From a virus: 29,684 nt of DNA. A program made the position numbers and the translations under genes. Positions 1-6,817 of this stretch are shown piece by piece. Below the pieces are notes generated by a model that saw only the letters and a list, made by a program, of their open reading frames with translations, was not told the DNA's origin and searched no databases. Numbering within the stretch: position 1 is the first letter of the stretch; the number at the start of each line of letters is the position of its first letter. The stretch covers positions 1 through 29,684 of the IMG/VR virus record IMGVR_UViG_3300014819_000043; one strand, written 5' to 3'.

Positions 1-2
1 AT

Positions 3-101
3 AATGAATGTGGAATAGAGTTTGAGTTAACGAGTGATCCAATTGCAATGGCAGAAGCCTTAAGGGACATTATTCGTGATCCTTGCGATATAACTCCTTG
101 A
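3..101 (+). CDS. C-terminal end of an unidentified protein (5' truncated by window)
   Basis: Reading from base 3 there is an open frame of 32 codons up to a TGA at 99-101, while the other two forward frames stop almost at once. The visible end contains the stretch IAMAEALRDIIRDP, which looks like an amphipathic C-terminal helix. The upstream part lies outside the window, so no family can be named. It is followed by about 80 bases without a recognisable gene before the small-gene cluster. Confidence 0.45.
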   Translation, partial: NECGIEFELTSDPIAMAEALRDIIRDPCDITP

Positions 102-181
102 TATTATTGAAGAATTAATACCTTGAAATATCTTATAATCAATGTTATGCTGATTATATGAAGAATGAAAAGAGCCGGTTG

Positions 182-412
182 ATGAAGCACGTTTATATTG
201 TGCGAGGGATCGTGAGTGACGTGTCGAGCGAGATCCTTAAGGTCTTTGAGCTTGAGCGTGATGCCGAGCGTTTTGTGAGTGAGTTTCCTCTGGACGAGAA
301 TGGTCTTCCGCAGGGCTATGATGATATTTACGTTGCACTTACTTGCGGCAACTTCGATTTCCATGGAAGACTGAAAATTGTCCCTGCCACGCTTTCCTCG
401 GTGGAGGTTTAA
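182..412 (+). CDS. Small hypothetical phage protein, 76 aa
   Basis: A small soluble protein beginning MKHVYIVRGIV, with a mixed alpha/beta pattern and an acidic central helix (ILKVFELERDAERFVSEF). I do not recognise the family. Start choice is open: an ATG at 158 adds eight residues but has no ribosome binding site, while the ATG at 182 has AGAG about seven bases upstream and gives the more protein-like N-terminus. The 3' end carries a GGAGG (403-407) that serves as the Shine-Dalgarno of the next gene two bases after its stop, so the two are co-translated. Confidence 0.6.
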   Translation: MKHVYIVRGIVSDVSSEILKVFELERDAERFVSEFPLDENGLPQGYDDIYVALTCGNFDFHGRLKIVPATLSSVEV

Positions 413-414
413 AC

Positions 415-576
415 ATGGTTCGTGATCGTCGCAATCGTCGTATTGGGGATATTCAGCGTGATCTTCGTCCCGACCAGGGTGGAGACATTCTTTCGGAGTT
501 TATGCTTGAGTTTGTTTGGCCTCTTGCCACCTTTGTTGTTCTAATGGCTTTGCTTATTTTGGTTGTATATCTATGA
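415..576 (+). CDS. Small single-pass membrane protein, 53 aa
   Basis: A 53-residue protein with a basic N-terminal half (MVRDRRNRRIGDIQRDLRPD) and a C-terminal hydrophobic segment at about residues 33-53 that could span a membrane once. An inside-in, tail-anchored topology fits the positive-inside rule. The start is fixed by a strong GGAGG seven bases upstream (403-407); the longer in-frame start at 343 would lie inside the previous gene and is not credible. Its TGA overlaps the next ATG (ATGA at 573-576), indicating translational coupling. Function is unknown; small phage membrane proteins of this kind include holin- and spanin-like proteins, but nothing here proves that role. Confidence 0.6.
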   Translation: MVRDRRNRRIGDIQRDLRPDQGGDILSEFMLEFVWPLATFVVLMALLILVVYL

Positions 577-755
577 GTAATATTAGACCGCTATATACGG
601 AGAAGAACCGCACGGCGCTTGCAGAACTTATCGTTAACCGAATGTCATATGAGGAGTTGGTAGATTATGCAACTTATATGATTGCTTCTTCATATGATAA
701 AAACGTAGATCATTTTAACACGGATTGGGAACTTGTTAATGAGGAAGATGTCTAA
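573..755 (+). CDS. Small hypothetical acidic protein, 60 aa
   Basis: Starts at the ATG overlapping the stop of the upstream membrane-protein gene (ATGA). A longer frame from 516 would overlap that gene and has a cysteine-rich, unlikely N-terminus. The protein is helical and acidic, with the core ALAELIVNRMSYEELVDYAT, a pattern common in small phage proteins of unknown function. Its end overlaps the start of the next gene in another frame, so the four small genes from 182 to 999 form one coupled cluster. Confidence 0.55.
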   Translation: MSNIRPLYTEKNRTALAELIVNRMSYEELVDYATYMIASSYDKNVDHFNTDWELVNEEDV

Positions 756-999
756 ATTTAAAGTTGGACAGCTTGTTCGTTTAAAGCACATTAACGTTAA
801 TGCTGTGCTTGATGATATGCCTGATGTTCGTGTATACGTCATTGGTGGATATGGGCAAGAAACAAGGCACTTGCATTGGGATTGGATGCCTATTAATAGC
901 ATTGGGATTATAGTAGGAGAATTCGATAAGAATTCTTTCGACGTGTTAATTAATGAAAAGCTGATTAATATATCGTATATGTATTTGGAACCGCTTTAA
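748..999 (+). CDS. Small SH3-like beta-barrel protein, 83 aa
   Basis: Contains the pattern KFKVGQLVRLKH at the N-terminus, then GIIVGEF, FDVLINEK and a closing YLEPL. This is the usual layout of small SH3-like barrels in phages and bacteria, where a short strand pair is followed by G-I-I and a terminal L-x-P-L. Possible starts are ATG 748, which abuts GAGGAAG, and ATG 739, which has GGGA eight bases upstream; I place it at 748 because the domain begins there. It overlaps the previous gene by eight bases. The binding partner is unknown. Confidence 0.6.
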   Translation: MSKFKVGQLVRLKHINVNAVLDDMPDVRVYVIGGYGQETRHLHWDWMPINSIGIIVGEFDKNSFDVLINEKLINISYMYLEPL

Positions 1000-1006
1000 T
1001 ATTTAT
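1000..1006 (+). promoter_or_regulatory. TATTTAT box, five bases before the DUF192 start codon
   Basis: TATTTAT followed by five bases and then ATG (1012), with no Shine-Dalgarno. The same arrangement recurs before several other genes here (TATTTAT or close variants, 4-5 bases before ATG). If it is a late-type -10 element, the transcript would start at or near the ATG. Read on the opposite strand it is ATAAATA, close to the T4 late promoter, so direction is uncertain. Confidence 0.35.
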
Positions 1007-1011
1007 CCCGT

Positions 1012-1401
1012 ATGCAAACAATGCGAGATATATATTCCATATGGAAACAACGATCCAACTGTGAAGCTACGTTAGGAGGAATTCCTTTAAGACTACGTAT
1101 GTTAACAACTCCAGAAGAGCAGGAAAAAGGATTTATGTTTGAGCCCGAGCCGGATGATGGCTTTGGGCTTTTTTTCGTTTATCCCGAGCCAAAAGAATTA
1201 GGTTTTTGGATGCGGGACGTTCCTTTTGATTTGGATCTTGTCCCTTTAGATGAAGATATGAGAGTGTTAGGAGTTCATCATTTATTAGCATATGATGAAA
1301 GAACGTGTAAGATTAAACGTCCTTGTCGATATGTTTTAGAATTGCGAGCTGGTTGGTGTGAACGTAATTCTGTTGTTAGGGGCAATAAATTAGAATTTTG
1401 A
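1012..1401 (+). CDS. DUF192 family protein, 129 aa
   Basis: Matches the DUF192 pattern. In order: a strand ATLGGIPLRLRMLTTPEEQEKGFMF, then GLFFVYPEPKELGFWMRDVPFDLDLVPLD, where family members have G-x-x-F-x-F and F-W-M-x-N/D-T/V-x-x-P-L-D, and a final VLELRAGWCERNSV. DUF192 proteins are small beta-rich proteins of unclear biochemical function found in bacteria and many marine phages, often secreted in bacteria; this copy has no signal peptide. The start may be ATG 1012 or ATG 1021. It stands between the small-gene cluster and the tagged-protein block and is preceded by a TATTTAT box instead of a ribosome binding site. Confidence 0.8.
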   Translation: MQTMRDIYSIWKQRSNCEATLGGIPLRLRMLTTPEEQEKGFMFEPEPDDGFGLFFVYPEPKELGFWMRDVPFDLDLVPLDEDMRVLGVHHLLAYDERTCKIKRPCRYVLELRAGWCERNSVVRGNKLEF

Positions 1402-1449
1402 TCCTATATGTACTATTTAAAAAAGTATTGTTTCCGAAAGGTTTAATCG

Positions 1450-2574
1450 ATGAGAAATAAAAAATATACTGGTAGTCCTTCCCTTAAATGGCTATTTGAA
1501 CAAGCTCCTGCGGCTGCTCCAGCACCTGCTGCTGGCGCTCAAAATCCAGAGCAACAAAAAGCAAAAATTGCAGATATTAACTCTATTAATAAAAACACAA
1601 ATATTGCAGATGTAGATCCAAAAGCAATTGTAACTGCGATGCAAAATCCGGAAGCAAATCCAAATATAATAAAAATTATTGAAAAACCTGCCGAAGAGAT
1701 TAAAGCTTTGGTAGCTAAAATTGGACCAGATGAATTAGCTAAACGTATTGGAGAGATTGGCGCCAAATTACCTAGCACCGGTTTGCCAAAAAATGAGATG
1801 CCATTCTTGCCAGCAACAGATATTAAGGATTGGAATGATTCAGAAGCAGTATCTAAAATGATTGATGCAGTTTCTCCAGGCGGGGAATATCAGGTTGATT
1901 TTAATGCTCCATTTTATGATATGAAATCTGGCGCAGAAAAAACGGCAGAAGCAGGAAAAGGATCCGAATCAACTCAGCAACAAGGTATGCAAGAAGCTGC
2001 CCAACATAAATTATTAGAAATGGGAGTAAAAAAACTAGCTGAGATGTTAAATGAGGAAGAAGGACCGGCTTCTGTTGCTATCAACACTTTGAATACAAGT
2101 CCTTCAGACGCCGAAGAATGGCTAAAAGCTGGCGTTAAGGATGGAAAAACTGGAGATGACGAACCGGCTGTTGCATATCAAGATCAAGCTCCATTAACAA
2201 TTAATAAAATGGTGCCAACGCAGAAAAACGTATTGATTGGAAAAAGCTTAAATTTTGCTGTTGGCAATTACCCAACACCAGGAACAGAATTAGGAGCTTA
2301 CGTAGTAGATGCTGGAAATGGCATAGAGATACTAGATGGTCATCATCGCTGGGCGGGGGGTTATTTATTAGATCCAAACATGAATTTAACCGGTCATTTA
2401 TTTAAATCTTCAATTCCAACTAGAAAATTACTTCCAATATTAACTCGTCTAGGCAATGCTTTAGGCAAACCAACAAAAACAGATGAAGCATTTAAACGTG
2501 TAGGTAGTCTTATTCGTGAGGCTGCATGGAGTATTGATCGTTGGCAAGTTTTAGCAGGAATAAAAAGAGGTTGA
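1450..2574 (+). CDS. ParB/sulfiredoxin-like protein with N- and C-terminal tags, 374 aa
   Basis: The key motif is ILDGHHRWAGGYLLDPN, with D296-G-H-H-R-W301, which resembles the G-x-H/R-R-x-x-A phosphate-binding turn of the ParB/sulfiredoxin fold. ParB-fold members include DNA-binding CTPases, nucleases and sulfiredoxin (ATP-dependent cysteine repair), so the reaction here is undetermined. Residues 1-17 carry a tag (SLKWLFEQ at 10-17), followed by a Pro/Ala/Gln-rich linker and a helical middle; the last residues contain DRWQVLAGI. All three elements recur in the next gene, its paralogue. AAAGG at 1437-1441 is the ribosome binding site. The codons for the last residues (AAAAGAGG) double as Shine-Dalgarno for the next gene. 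I infer a non-structural cargo protein. Confidence 0.65.
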   Translation: MRNKKYTGSPSLKWLFEQAPAAAPAPAAGAQNPEQQKAKIADINSINKNTNIADVDPKAIVTAMQNPEANPNIIKIIEKPAEEIKALVAKIGPDELAKRIGEIGAKLPSTGLPKNEMPFLPATDIKDWNDSEAVSKMIDAVSPGGEYQVDFNAPFYDMKSGAEKTAEAGKGSESTQQQGMQEAAQHKLLEMGVKKLAEMLNEEEGPASVAINTLNTSPSDAEEWLKAGVKDGKTGDDEPAVAYQDQAPLTINKMVPTQKNVLIGKSLNFAVGNYPTPGTELGAYVVDAGNGIEILDGHHRWAGGYLLDPNMNLTGHLFKSSIPTRKLLPILTRLGNALGKPTKTDEAFKRVGSLIREAAWSIDRWQVLAGIKRG

Positions 2575-2575
2575 T

Positions 2576-3754
2576 ATGAAAAATAATAGATACACAGGTC
2601 GTCCGTCCCTTAAGTGGTTATTTGAACAAGCTGATGCCGAAGCGGATAAAAATGCTGCTGCACCAGATAGCGTAAGTGCAGAAAAAATAGCCGCATTATG
2701 GAAACTTCCATATGCACAATTCGTTGAACAACTTAAGGTTGTGGCAAAAGACCCAAAGCTTCGTGCGTTCTTGGCTGCTGGGAAAAAAGATGGAGCACCG
2801 GGTGATGAAGGAGTTAAAGTTTCAGCAACTACTATTGCTGGCAAAGCTTTAAGTCCAACTCAAAGCGAAATCGATCTAGGCGGTTCCGTTGGATGGTCAT
2901 TTAAAAATCCAGGTGGAATAGCAGCTTTCTATAGTGGTGGCGCATGGCAAGGCGGCGACGATCCTATTATAACCGCAGGAGGAAAATGGGTTATCGATGG
3001 TCATCACCGTTGGTCCCAAGCAATGGTCTTTAATCCAGATGTTACTTTAGCTTGCATTAATATCAACATTGCAGATCCAGAAATGGCATTAAAAATGACT
3101 CAAGCGGCAATTGCAGTAACAAAAGGCGACGTTCCAACGCAAGGCGTTAAGCAAGGAATGAACGTATATGGCATGGGATTTAATGACATCATAGCTAAAT
3201 TTGCAGGCGGCGGCTCAACTTTATTAACTCTAGATGTTGTAAAGCAATTGCAAGGAAAATTAGTTGTTAGTGCAACTCCAGATGAAATAGAAGCAGCCAA
3301 TGCATTGCCTAACAAGCCAACCGGTCCAGCAGCAGCTAGTCAAAAAATTGCTCAGGCTAGCGCAAGTGGAGTAGCTCCTGCGTCTGCTTATGGAGAAATG
3401 TCTCAAGCCTTAAAAGAACAAATTAACATGAAAGGCTTCGAAGGTCTTGCAAACGTTGGAAATGAAGCAAATACGGGAACGGTTGTTCCTTCAGGGGATC
3501 CTGGCGCTCAATGGGGAACTTGTGCTGCTTCTTTGGCACACAATTGCAAGACATTGCCAGCAGCAGGAAAATTCCCACGTCCAAAGATGCCACAAACAGG
3601 AACTGGAGATGGTGGGCCAGGTTCAGAAGGACTTTCTACCGCATTACAAAGCGGCGATATTAACTTTAAGCCAGGTTACGATATTCAAAAGGAAAGCGTC
3701 CGTTTTGATCTAGATCGTTGGAAACTATTAGCTGGAATAAATAAAAGAGGCTGA
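2576..3754 (+). CDS. ParB/sulfiredoxin-like paralogue with N- and C-terminal tags, 392 aa
   Basis: Paralogue of the upstream gene: the N-terminus YTGRPSLKWLFEQAD, the DGHHRW motif (141-146, followed by SQAMVFNPDVTLACI) and the C-terminus DRWKLLAGI all align, and both have a PTQ segment ahead of the motif. Here the motif lies about 155 residues nearer the N-terminus and a longer Ala/Gly/Pro-rich region follows it, so the two copies differ in linker placement. One base separates it from the upstream stop and AAGAGG precedes its ATG, so translation is coupled. The C-terminal domain includes two cysteines (CAASLAHNC) with no obvious role. Enzymatic activity is unknown; a DNA-binding or nucleotide-binding ParB-like role is the best guess. 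Confidence 0.65.
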   Translation: MKNNRYTGRPSLKWLFEQADAEADKNAAAPDSVSAEKIAALWKLPYAQFVEQLKVVAKDPKLRAFLAAGKKDGAPGDEGVKVSATTIAGKALSPTQSEIDLGGSVGWSFKNPGGIAAFYSGGAWQGGDDPIITAGGKWVIDGHHRWSQAMVFNPDVTLACININIADPEMALKMTQAAIAVTKGDVPTQGVKQGMNVYGMGFNDIIAKFAGGGSTLLTLDVVKQLQGKLVVSATPDEIEAANALPNKPTGPAAASQKIAQASASGVAPASAYGEMSQALKEQINMKGFEGLANVGNEANTGTVVPSGDPGAQWGTCAASLAHNCKTLPAAGKFPRPKMPQTGTGDGGPGSEGLSTALQSGDINFKPGYDIQKESVRFDLDRWKLLAGINKRG

Positions 3755-3755
3755 A

Positions 3756-4856
3756 ATGAAATTAAAATTAAAACATTTGCTAACAGAATTGTTTGAGCAA
3801 GATCAAGAAACCCCGCCTTCTTCTGGTAAAGAAGAAAAAGGTGTTGTTACTGCTGGAGATCCAGTTCCAGGTGATGCAGAACCAAAGAAGCAAGTTCACG
3901 TATTTGACTTTGATGACACATTAGGTGTTACAAAGGATGCAAATGGTATAATGGTATATCGTGATGGTGTTCCATTAAAAACTCCACAAGAAATGCAACA
4001 ATGGTTAGCAAGTAAGGGAATTGGACAGGATTATATGTTAACCGGTCCAAAAGGTGGACAGATTGAACAACCAGATGGCGTTGATGGTATCGCCGCTTAT
4101 ATTAATTCTGCCGGTTTAGCTAAAGCACGTGAAGGAATTAATAACGTATTAGTCTCTCCAACCAAACCAACGCCTGGAGATCCGAAGTTTGCTGGCGAAG
4201 CAATTGTAGCTGACTATAGCCCTTCATCTACTGCAAAATCAGCAGAACCAATCGACTCAACATTATCTAAAATTAAAAACTTGCCTGCGGGTGCAACAAG
4301 TCAAATTATTACTGCTCGTTCTGGTGAAAGTTCCGGAAGAATTCCAAAAGATTTCGCAGGACAACCTCATCCTCCGTCTGTTGAATCTGATTTAAAAGAT
4401 TTTATGACATCGCAAGGCGCTAACTTAACAAATGGAATAAAAGGTCTAGGCGGCGGAAATAAGGGCGATGCAATTAAAAAGTTATATTTTGATGGCAAGC
4501 CACCAGAACAACAACCAGACGAAGTACATTTCTATGATGATGATGCAAAAAACATATCAGATGTTAAAAATGCATTAGGCGGCAAAGTACCTGCTGAAGT
4601 TTTCTTGTATGGACCTGGAGAATTTGAAAAAAATCAAGCAAATCCTGAAAGTCCAAATCAAGAGTTTCCTGCTGCACCAGAAACTCCTGGTCAAGAACAA
4701 AGCCTCAAAGAATATAGACTTATGAAGCTTAATAGAATGTTAGCTGAAGCTCATAGAAAAAATGATGCTACTCGTTATCGTGTTATAAAGAAGATGATAA
4801 ACGAAGAACACGAGAGGGTGTATCTTAATCGTTGGCGTAAGCTAGCAGGTATTTGA
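3756..4856 (+). CDS. HAD-superfamily phosphatase-like protein with tags, 366 aa
   Basis: Has the HAD motifs in order: motif I D51-F-D53-D-T-L, motif II around T186 (IITARSG), and motif III-like FYDDDAKNISDVKNAL at 259-274. These place the nucleophile aspartate and the Mg-binding acidic residues. A long insert (about 60-180) between motifs I and II would form a cap. The N-terminus MKLKLKHLLTELFEQ is a short helix like those of its neighbours, followed by a disordered Pro/Glu linker. The C-terminus has a second helix (SLKEYRLMKLNRMLAE) and ends in RWRKLAGI, without the KRG extension found upstream. It closes a three-gene operon before a terminator. The substrate is unknown; HAD proteins of phages include 3'-phosphatases and nucleotidases. 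Confidence 0.75.
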   Translation: MKLKLKHLLTELFEQDQETPPSSGKEEKGVVTAGDPVPGDAEPKKQVHVFDFDDTLGVTKDANGIMVYRDGVPLKTPQEMQQWLASKGIGQDYMLTGPKGGQIEQPDGVDGIAAYINSAGLAKAREGINNVLVSPTKPTPGDPKFAGEAIVADYSPSSTAKSAEPIDSTLSKIKNLPAGATSQIITARSGESSGRIPKDFAGQPHPPSVESDLKDFMTSQGANLTNGIKGLGGGNKGDAIKKLYFDGKPPEQQPDEVHFYDDDAKNISDVKNALGGKVPAEVFLYGPGEFEKNQANPESPNQEFPAAPETPGQEQSLKEYRLMKLNRMLAEAHRKNDATRYRVIKKMINEEHERVYLNRWRKLAGI

Positions 4857-4875
4857 AAGTAAAATACAAAAGAAG

Positions 4876-4898
4876 AAGGGAGCGAAAGCTCCCTTTTT
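4876..4898. terminator. Bidirectional intrinsic terminator between convergent genes
   Basis: An eight-base-pair stem, AAGGGAGC with GCTCCCTT, closed by a GAAA tetraloop and followed by T residues on the plus strand. On the minus strand the stem is followed by a C/T-rich stretch. It lies just after the stop of the plus-strand HAD gene and overlaps the stop of the minus-strand HAD gene, so it can serve both. Confidence 0.8.
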
Positions 4899-5449
4899 CA
4901 TTTTATTAATCTAGCTATGATTTTAACGCCAGGAACTTTTAATCTTTGAACGGCGGCTATATTCTTTGGACTATCATCAAAGAACTCAATCTCTTTATAT
5001 CCAAACTTCATAGCTACCATCTTAATCCATTGAGCTTTCATTTCCGGATCGCTATTGCCGAGGGCAACAACAGGAATTTCTGGGATATCGTTTAAACGAA
5101 AGAATTCCCGAGCTGGTTCTTCACTTCCACGTGCGGTAAGAATAACTGCGCTGTCAGTTCCATGTTTTGCAATAACAAGCTTTAATATTTTTGTTGTCCA
5201 ACGTATAGCTTTAGGATCTTTTAATCCTTGAAAGTCGGAATAATCAAATTCATCGCCGGGTTCTTTTTCATATACCGCATATTCTGCTGGATTTAAATCT
5301 AACAGCTCACCCGAAGCTTTTTTAATATGAACTTTGCTATTTGTTTTTACAAGAGTATCATCAAGATCGAATATACGTAATTTCTTTCCAGCTTGCAACG
5401 TTTCTTTGATGATTTCATGTATATAAGTTTTTAAAATTTGATTGCTCAT
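4898..5449 (-). CDS. HAD-superfamily phosphatase-like protein with N-terminal tag, 183 aa
   Basis: Compact HAD protein: motif I IFD28-L-D30-D-T-L, motif II ILTARG (103-108) and motif III-like FFDDSPKN (156-163), all in the usual order, with candidate lysines at 138 and 143. The first 16 residues, MSNQILKTYIHEIIKE, precede the fold and match the LKEYI-type tag of other genes here. It is smaller than the neighbouring plus-strand HAD protein and only distantly similar, so it is not a recent copy. It is transcribed against its neighbours, diverging from the gp13-like gene with a gap of only 21 bases, so its promoter must lie in that gap or inside gene 13. No Shine-Dalgarno is visible. Substrate unknown. 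Confidence 0.75.
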   Translation of the reverse strand: MSNQILKTYIHEIIKETLQAGKKLRIFDLDDTLVKTNSKVHIKKASGELLDLNPAEYAVYEKEPGDEFDYSDFQGLKDPKAIRWTTKILKLVIAKHGTDSAVILTARGSEEPAREFFRLNDIPEIPVVALGNSDPEMKAQWIKMVAMKFGYKEIEFFDDSPKNIAAVQRLKVPGVKIIARLIK

Positions 5450-5456
5450 AATATCA

Positions 5457-5468
5457 TACTAATTAGTA
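5457..5468. promoter_or_regulatory. 12-bp palindrome TACTAATTAGTA in a divergent intergenic gap
   Basis: A perfect 12-base palindrome fills most of the 21-base gap between the divergent HAD gene (minus) and gp13-like gene (plus). It contains TAATTAG four bases before the plus-strand ATG, comparable to the TATTTAT boxes elsewhere. It may be a shared promoter element or operator. Palindromes of this length are expected by chance several times in an AT-rich window this size, so confidence is low. Confidence 0.25.
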
Positions 5469-5470
5469 AT

Positions 5471-6742
5471 ATGTCAACATTTAATACAACAATGTCCCCA
5501 ACTCCATTTGGATTTTTTGATAGTGATACGGCATTTCAAAATGATGCAGATAAAGTCGTTACATTCGTTTTAAGAAAGCTTGGAGAAGACGTATTAAGCG
5601 TTGAATTGACAAAGAAAATGATTTGGGCTTGTTTTGAAGAGGCTACCCTTTACTTTAACGCAGTCATGATTGAATATCAAGCCAAATCAAATTTATCTTC
5701 TCTTCTTGGAACCCCTACCGGAAGTATTGACCCTGCTACTGGCAAATATAACCTCAATTTAATTAATAACTACGTTCAACCAAACTTTGAATTCATCATA
5801 AGACAAGCAGAGCCATATGCTTCAGAAGTTGGATACGGTCAATCTCTTCAAAGTTATTCTGGTTCTATTAAATTGGAATTAGGTCGTCAAGATTATGATA
5901 TATATGAAGAATTAAAAGATGAAGCAGGCAATCGTCTTGCTGCTTATATGGGCACCGGCTCCCTTGATGTTCGTGGTAGAATGAAAATATTTGAAGTATA
6001 TCATTATGCTCCAATTCAATATGTATTTAATAGCAATCTTGCATCTAATTTCGTTGCTTCAGGTCTTCCAGTAGAAAGCTACGTTCCAGATACACGTTTC
6101 TACGTTCTTCCCTTGTTTGAAGACGTATTGAGAGCTGGAATGTTAGATATGGCTTCTCGTGTAAGACGTTCTCATTATACTTATAAAATATCTGGAACTG
6201 GTATCCGAATATTCCCAACTCCAAATAATCTTATTCCATTCTTTAATGATAAATTGTGGTTAAGAGTTGGCTTTCCACCCTCGGCTGCTCCAGGCATTGT
6301 TGGCACATACTTTAGCGGCTCATTAGAGGCGTCTGGAAGCCTCCAGGATCCTGCTACACCGTCCTCCGTGTTATTCGGTGTCAGTAACCCAGGAAACATT
6401 CCTGCGGGCTTTATAACGTATTCTTCTCTCAACCCATGGAGTAGAAATTGGATTATTCTTTATACTTTGGCGGTTGCTAAAGAACTTCTTGGACTTGTTA
6501 GAACCAAGATGAAGACAATCCCAATTCCAGGCGCAGAATTAACTCTTAACGGTGATGAACTACTTGCTCAAGGAAGAGAAGATAAAAAAGACTTATTGGT
6601 TGGTGATACTGGCATTATCACTAAACTTGATGCCTTGACCTACGATAAACTTGCAGAGCTTGAAGCAAATAGAGCAGAAAATAATATGAAACTATTGCAA
6701 CATATGCCTTTCCCCCCAAAATATACATTATTTATTGGATGA
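5471..6742 (+). CDS. gp13: Neck protein, T4 gp13-like, 423 aa
   Basis: The N-terminal region VVTFVLRKLGEDVLSVELTKKMIWACFEEA has the pattern of T4-type gp13 neck proteins (F-x-x-x-x-L-R-x-L-G, then a strand and a helix with E-A). It is followed downstream by gp14- and gp15-like genes, in T4 order. In T4, gp13 and gp14 form the neck that closes the head portal and accepts the tail. At 423 residues it is longer than T4 gp13 (309 aa); the extra length is in the middle and C-terminal parts. The ATG at 5471 is chosen over a longer in-frame start at 5438, which would overlap the divergent HAD gene. There is no Shine-Dalgarno; TAATTAG lies four bases upstream. Assignment rests on pattern and position. 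Confidence 0.6.
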   Translation: MSTFNTTMSPTPFGFFDSDTAFQNDADKVVTFVLRKLGEDVLSVELTKKMIWACFEEATLYFNAVMIEYQAKSNLSSLLGTPTGSIDPATGKYNLNLINNYVQPNFEFIIRQAEPYASEVGYGQSLQSYSGSIKLELGRQDYDIYEELKDEAGNRLAAYMGTGSLDVRGRMKIFEVYHYAPIQYVFNSNLASNFVASGLPVESYVPDTRFYVLPLFEDVLRAGMLDMASRVRRSHYTYKISGTGIRIFPTPNNLIPFFNDKLWLRVGFPPSAAPGIVGTYFSGSLEASGSLQDPATPSSVLFGVSNPGNIPAGFITYSSLNPWSRNWIILYTLAVAKELLGLVRTKMKTIPIPGAELTLNGDELLAQGREDKKDLLVGDTGIITKLDALTYDKLAELEANRAENNMKLLQHMPFPPKYTLFIG

Positions 6743-6766
6743 GTAGTCAAAAGCTCCCCTCTGTTC

Positions 6767-6773
6767 TATCTAT
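6767..6773 (+). promoter_or_regulatory. TATCTAT box five bases before ATG 6779
   Basis: TATCTAT, five bases, then ATG at 6779, the same geometry as the TATTTAT boxes before the DUF192 and 508-aa genes. If it drives a leaderless transcript, the following gene might start at 6779 rather than 6818. Confidence 0.3.
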
Positions 6774-6783
6774 ATATAATGAT

Positions 6784-6808
6784 AAGTGGAACGCTACCAA
6801 TTAGAAGA
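6784..6808 (+). repeat. 25-bp direct repeat, copy 1
   Basis: An exact 25-base match to 8208-8232, starting AAGTGGAACGC and ending TTAGAAGA. Each copy lies shortly before one of the two H-D-x-x-H paralogue genes. The distance from the repeat to ATG is two bases different in the two copies, so the reading frame through it is not conserved and selection at the protein level is unlikely. Confidence 0.9.
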
Positions 6809-6817
6809 CAAAAACAT

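Noticed and set aside
343-576. Longer start (343) for the small membrane protein
   Set aside because: It would overlap the upstream gene by about 70 bases, while ATG 415 has a strong GGAGG at ideal spacing.
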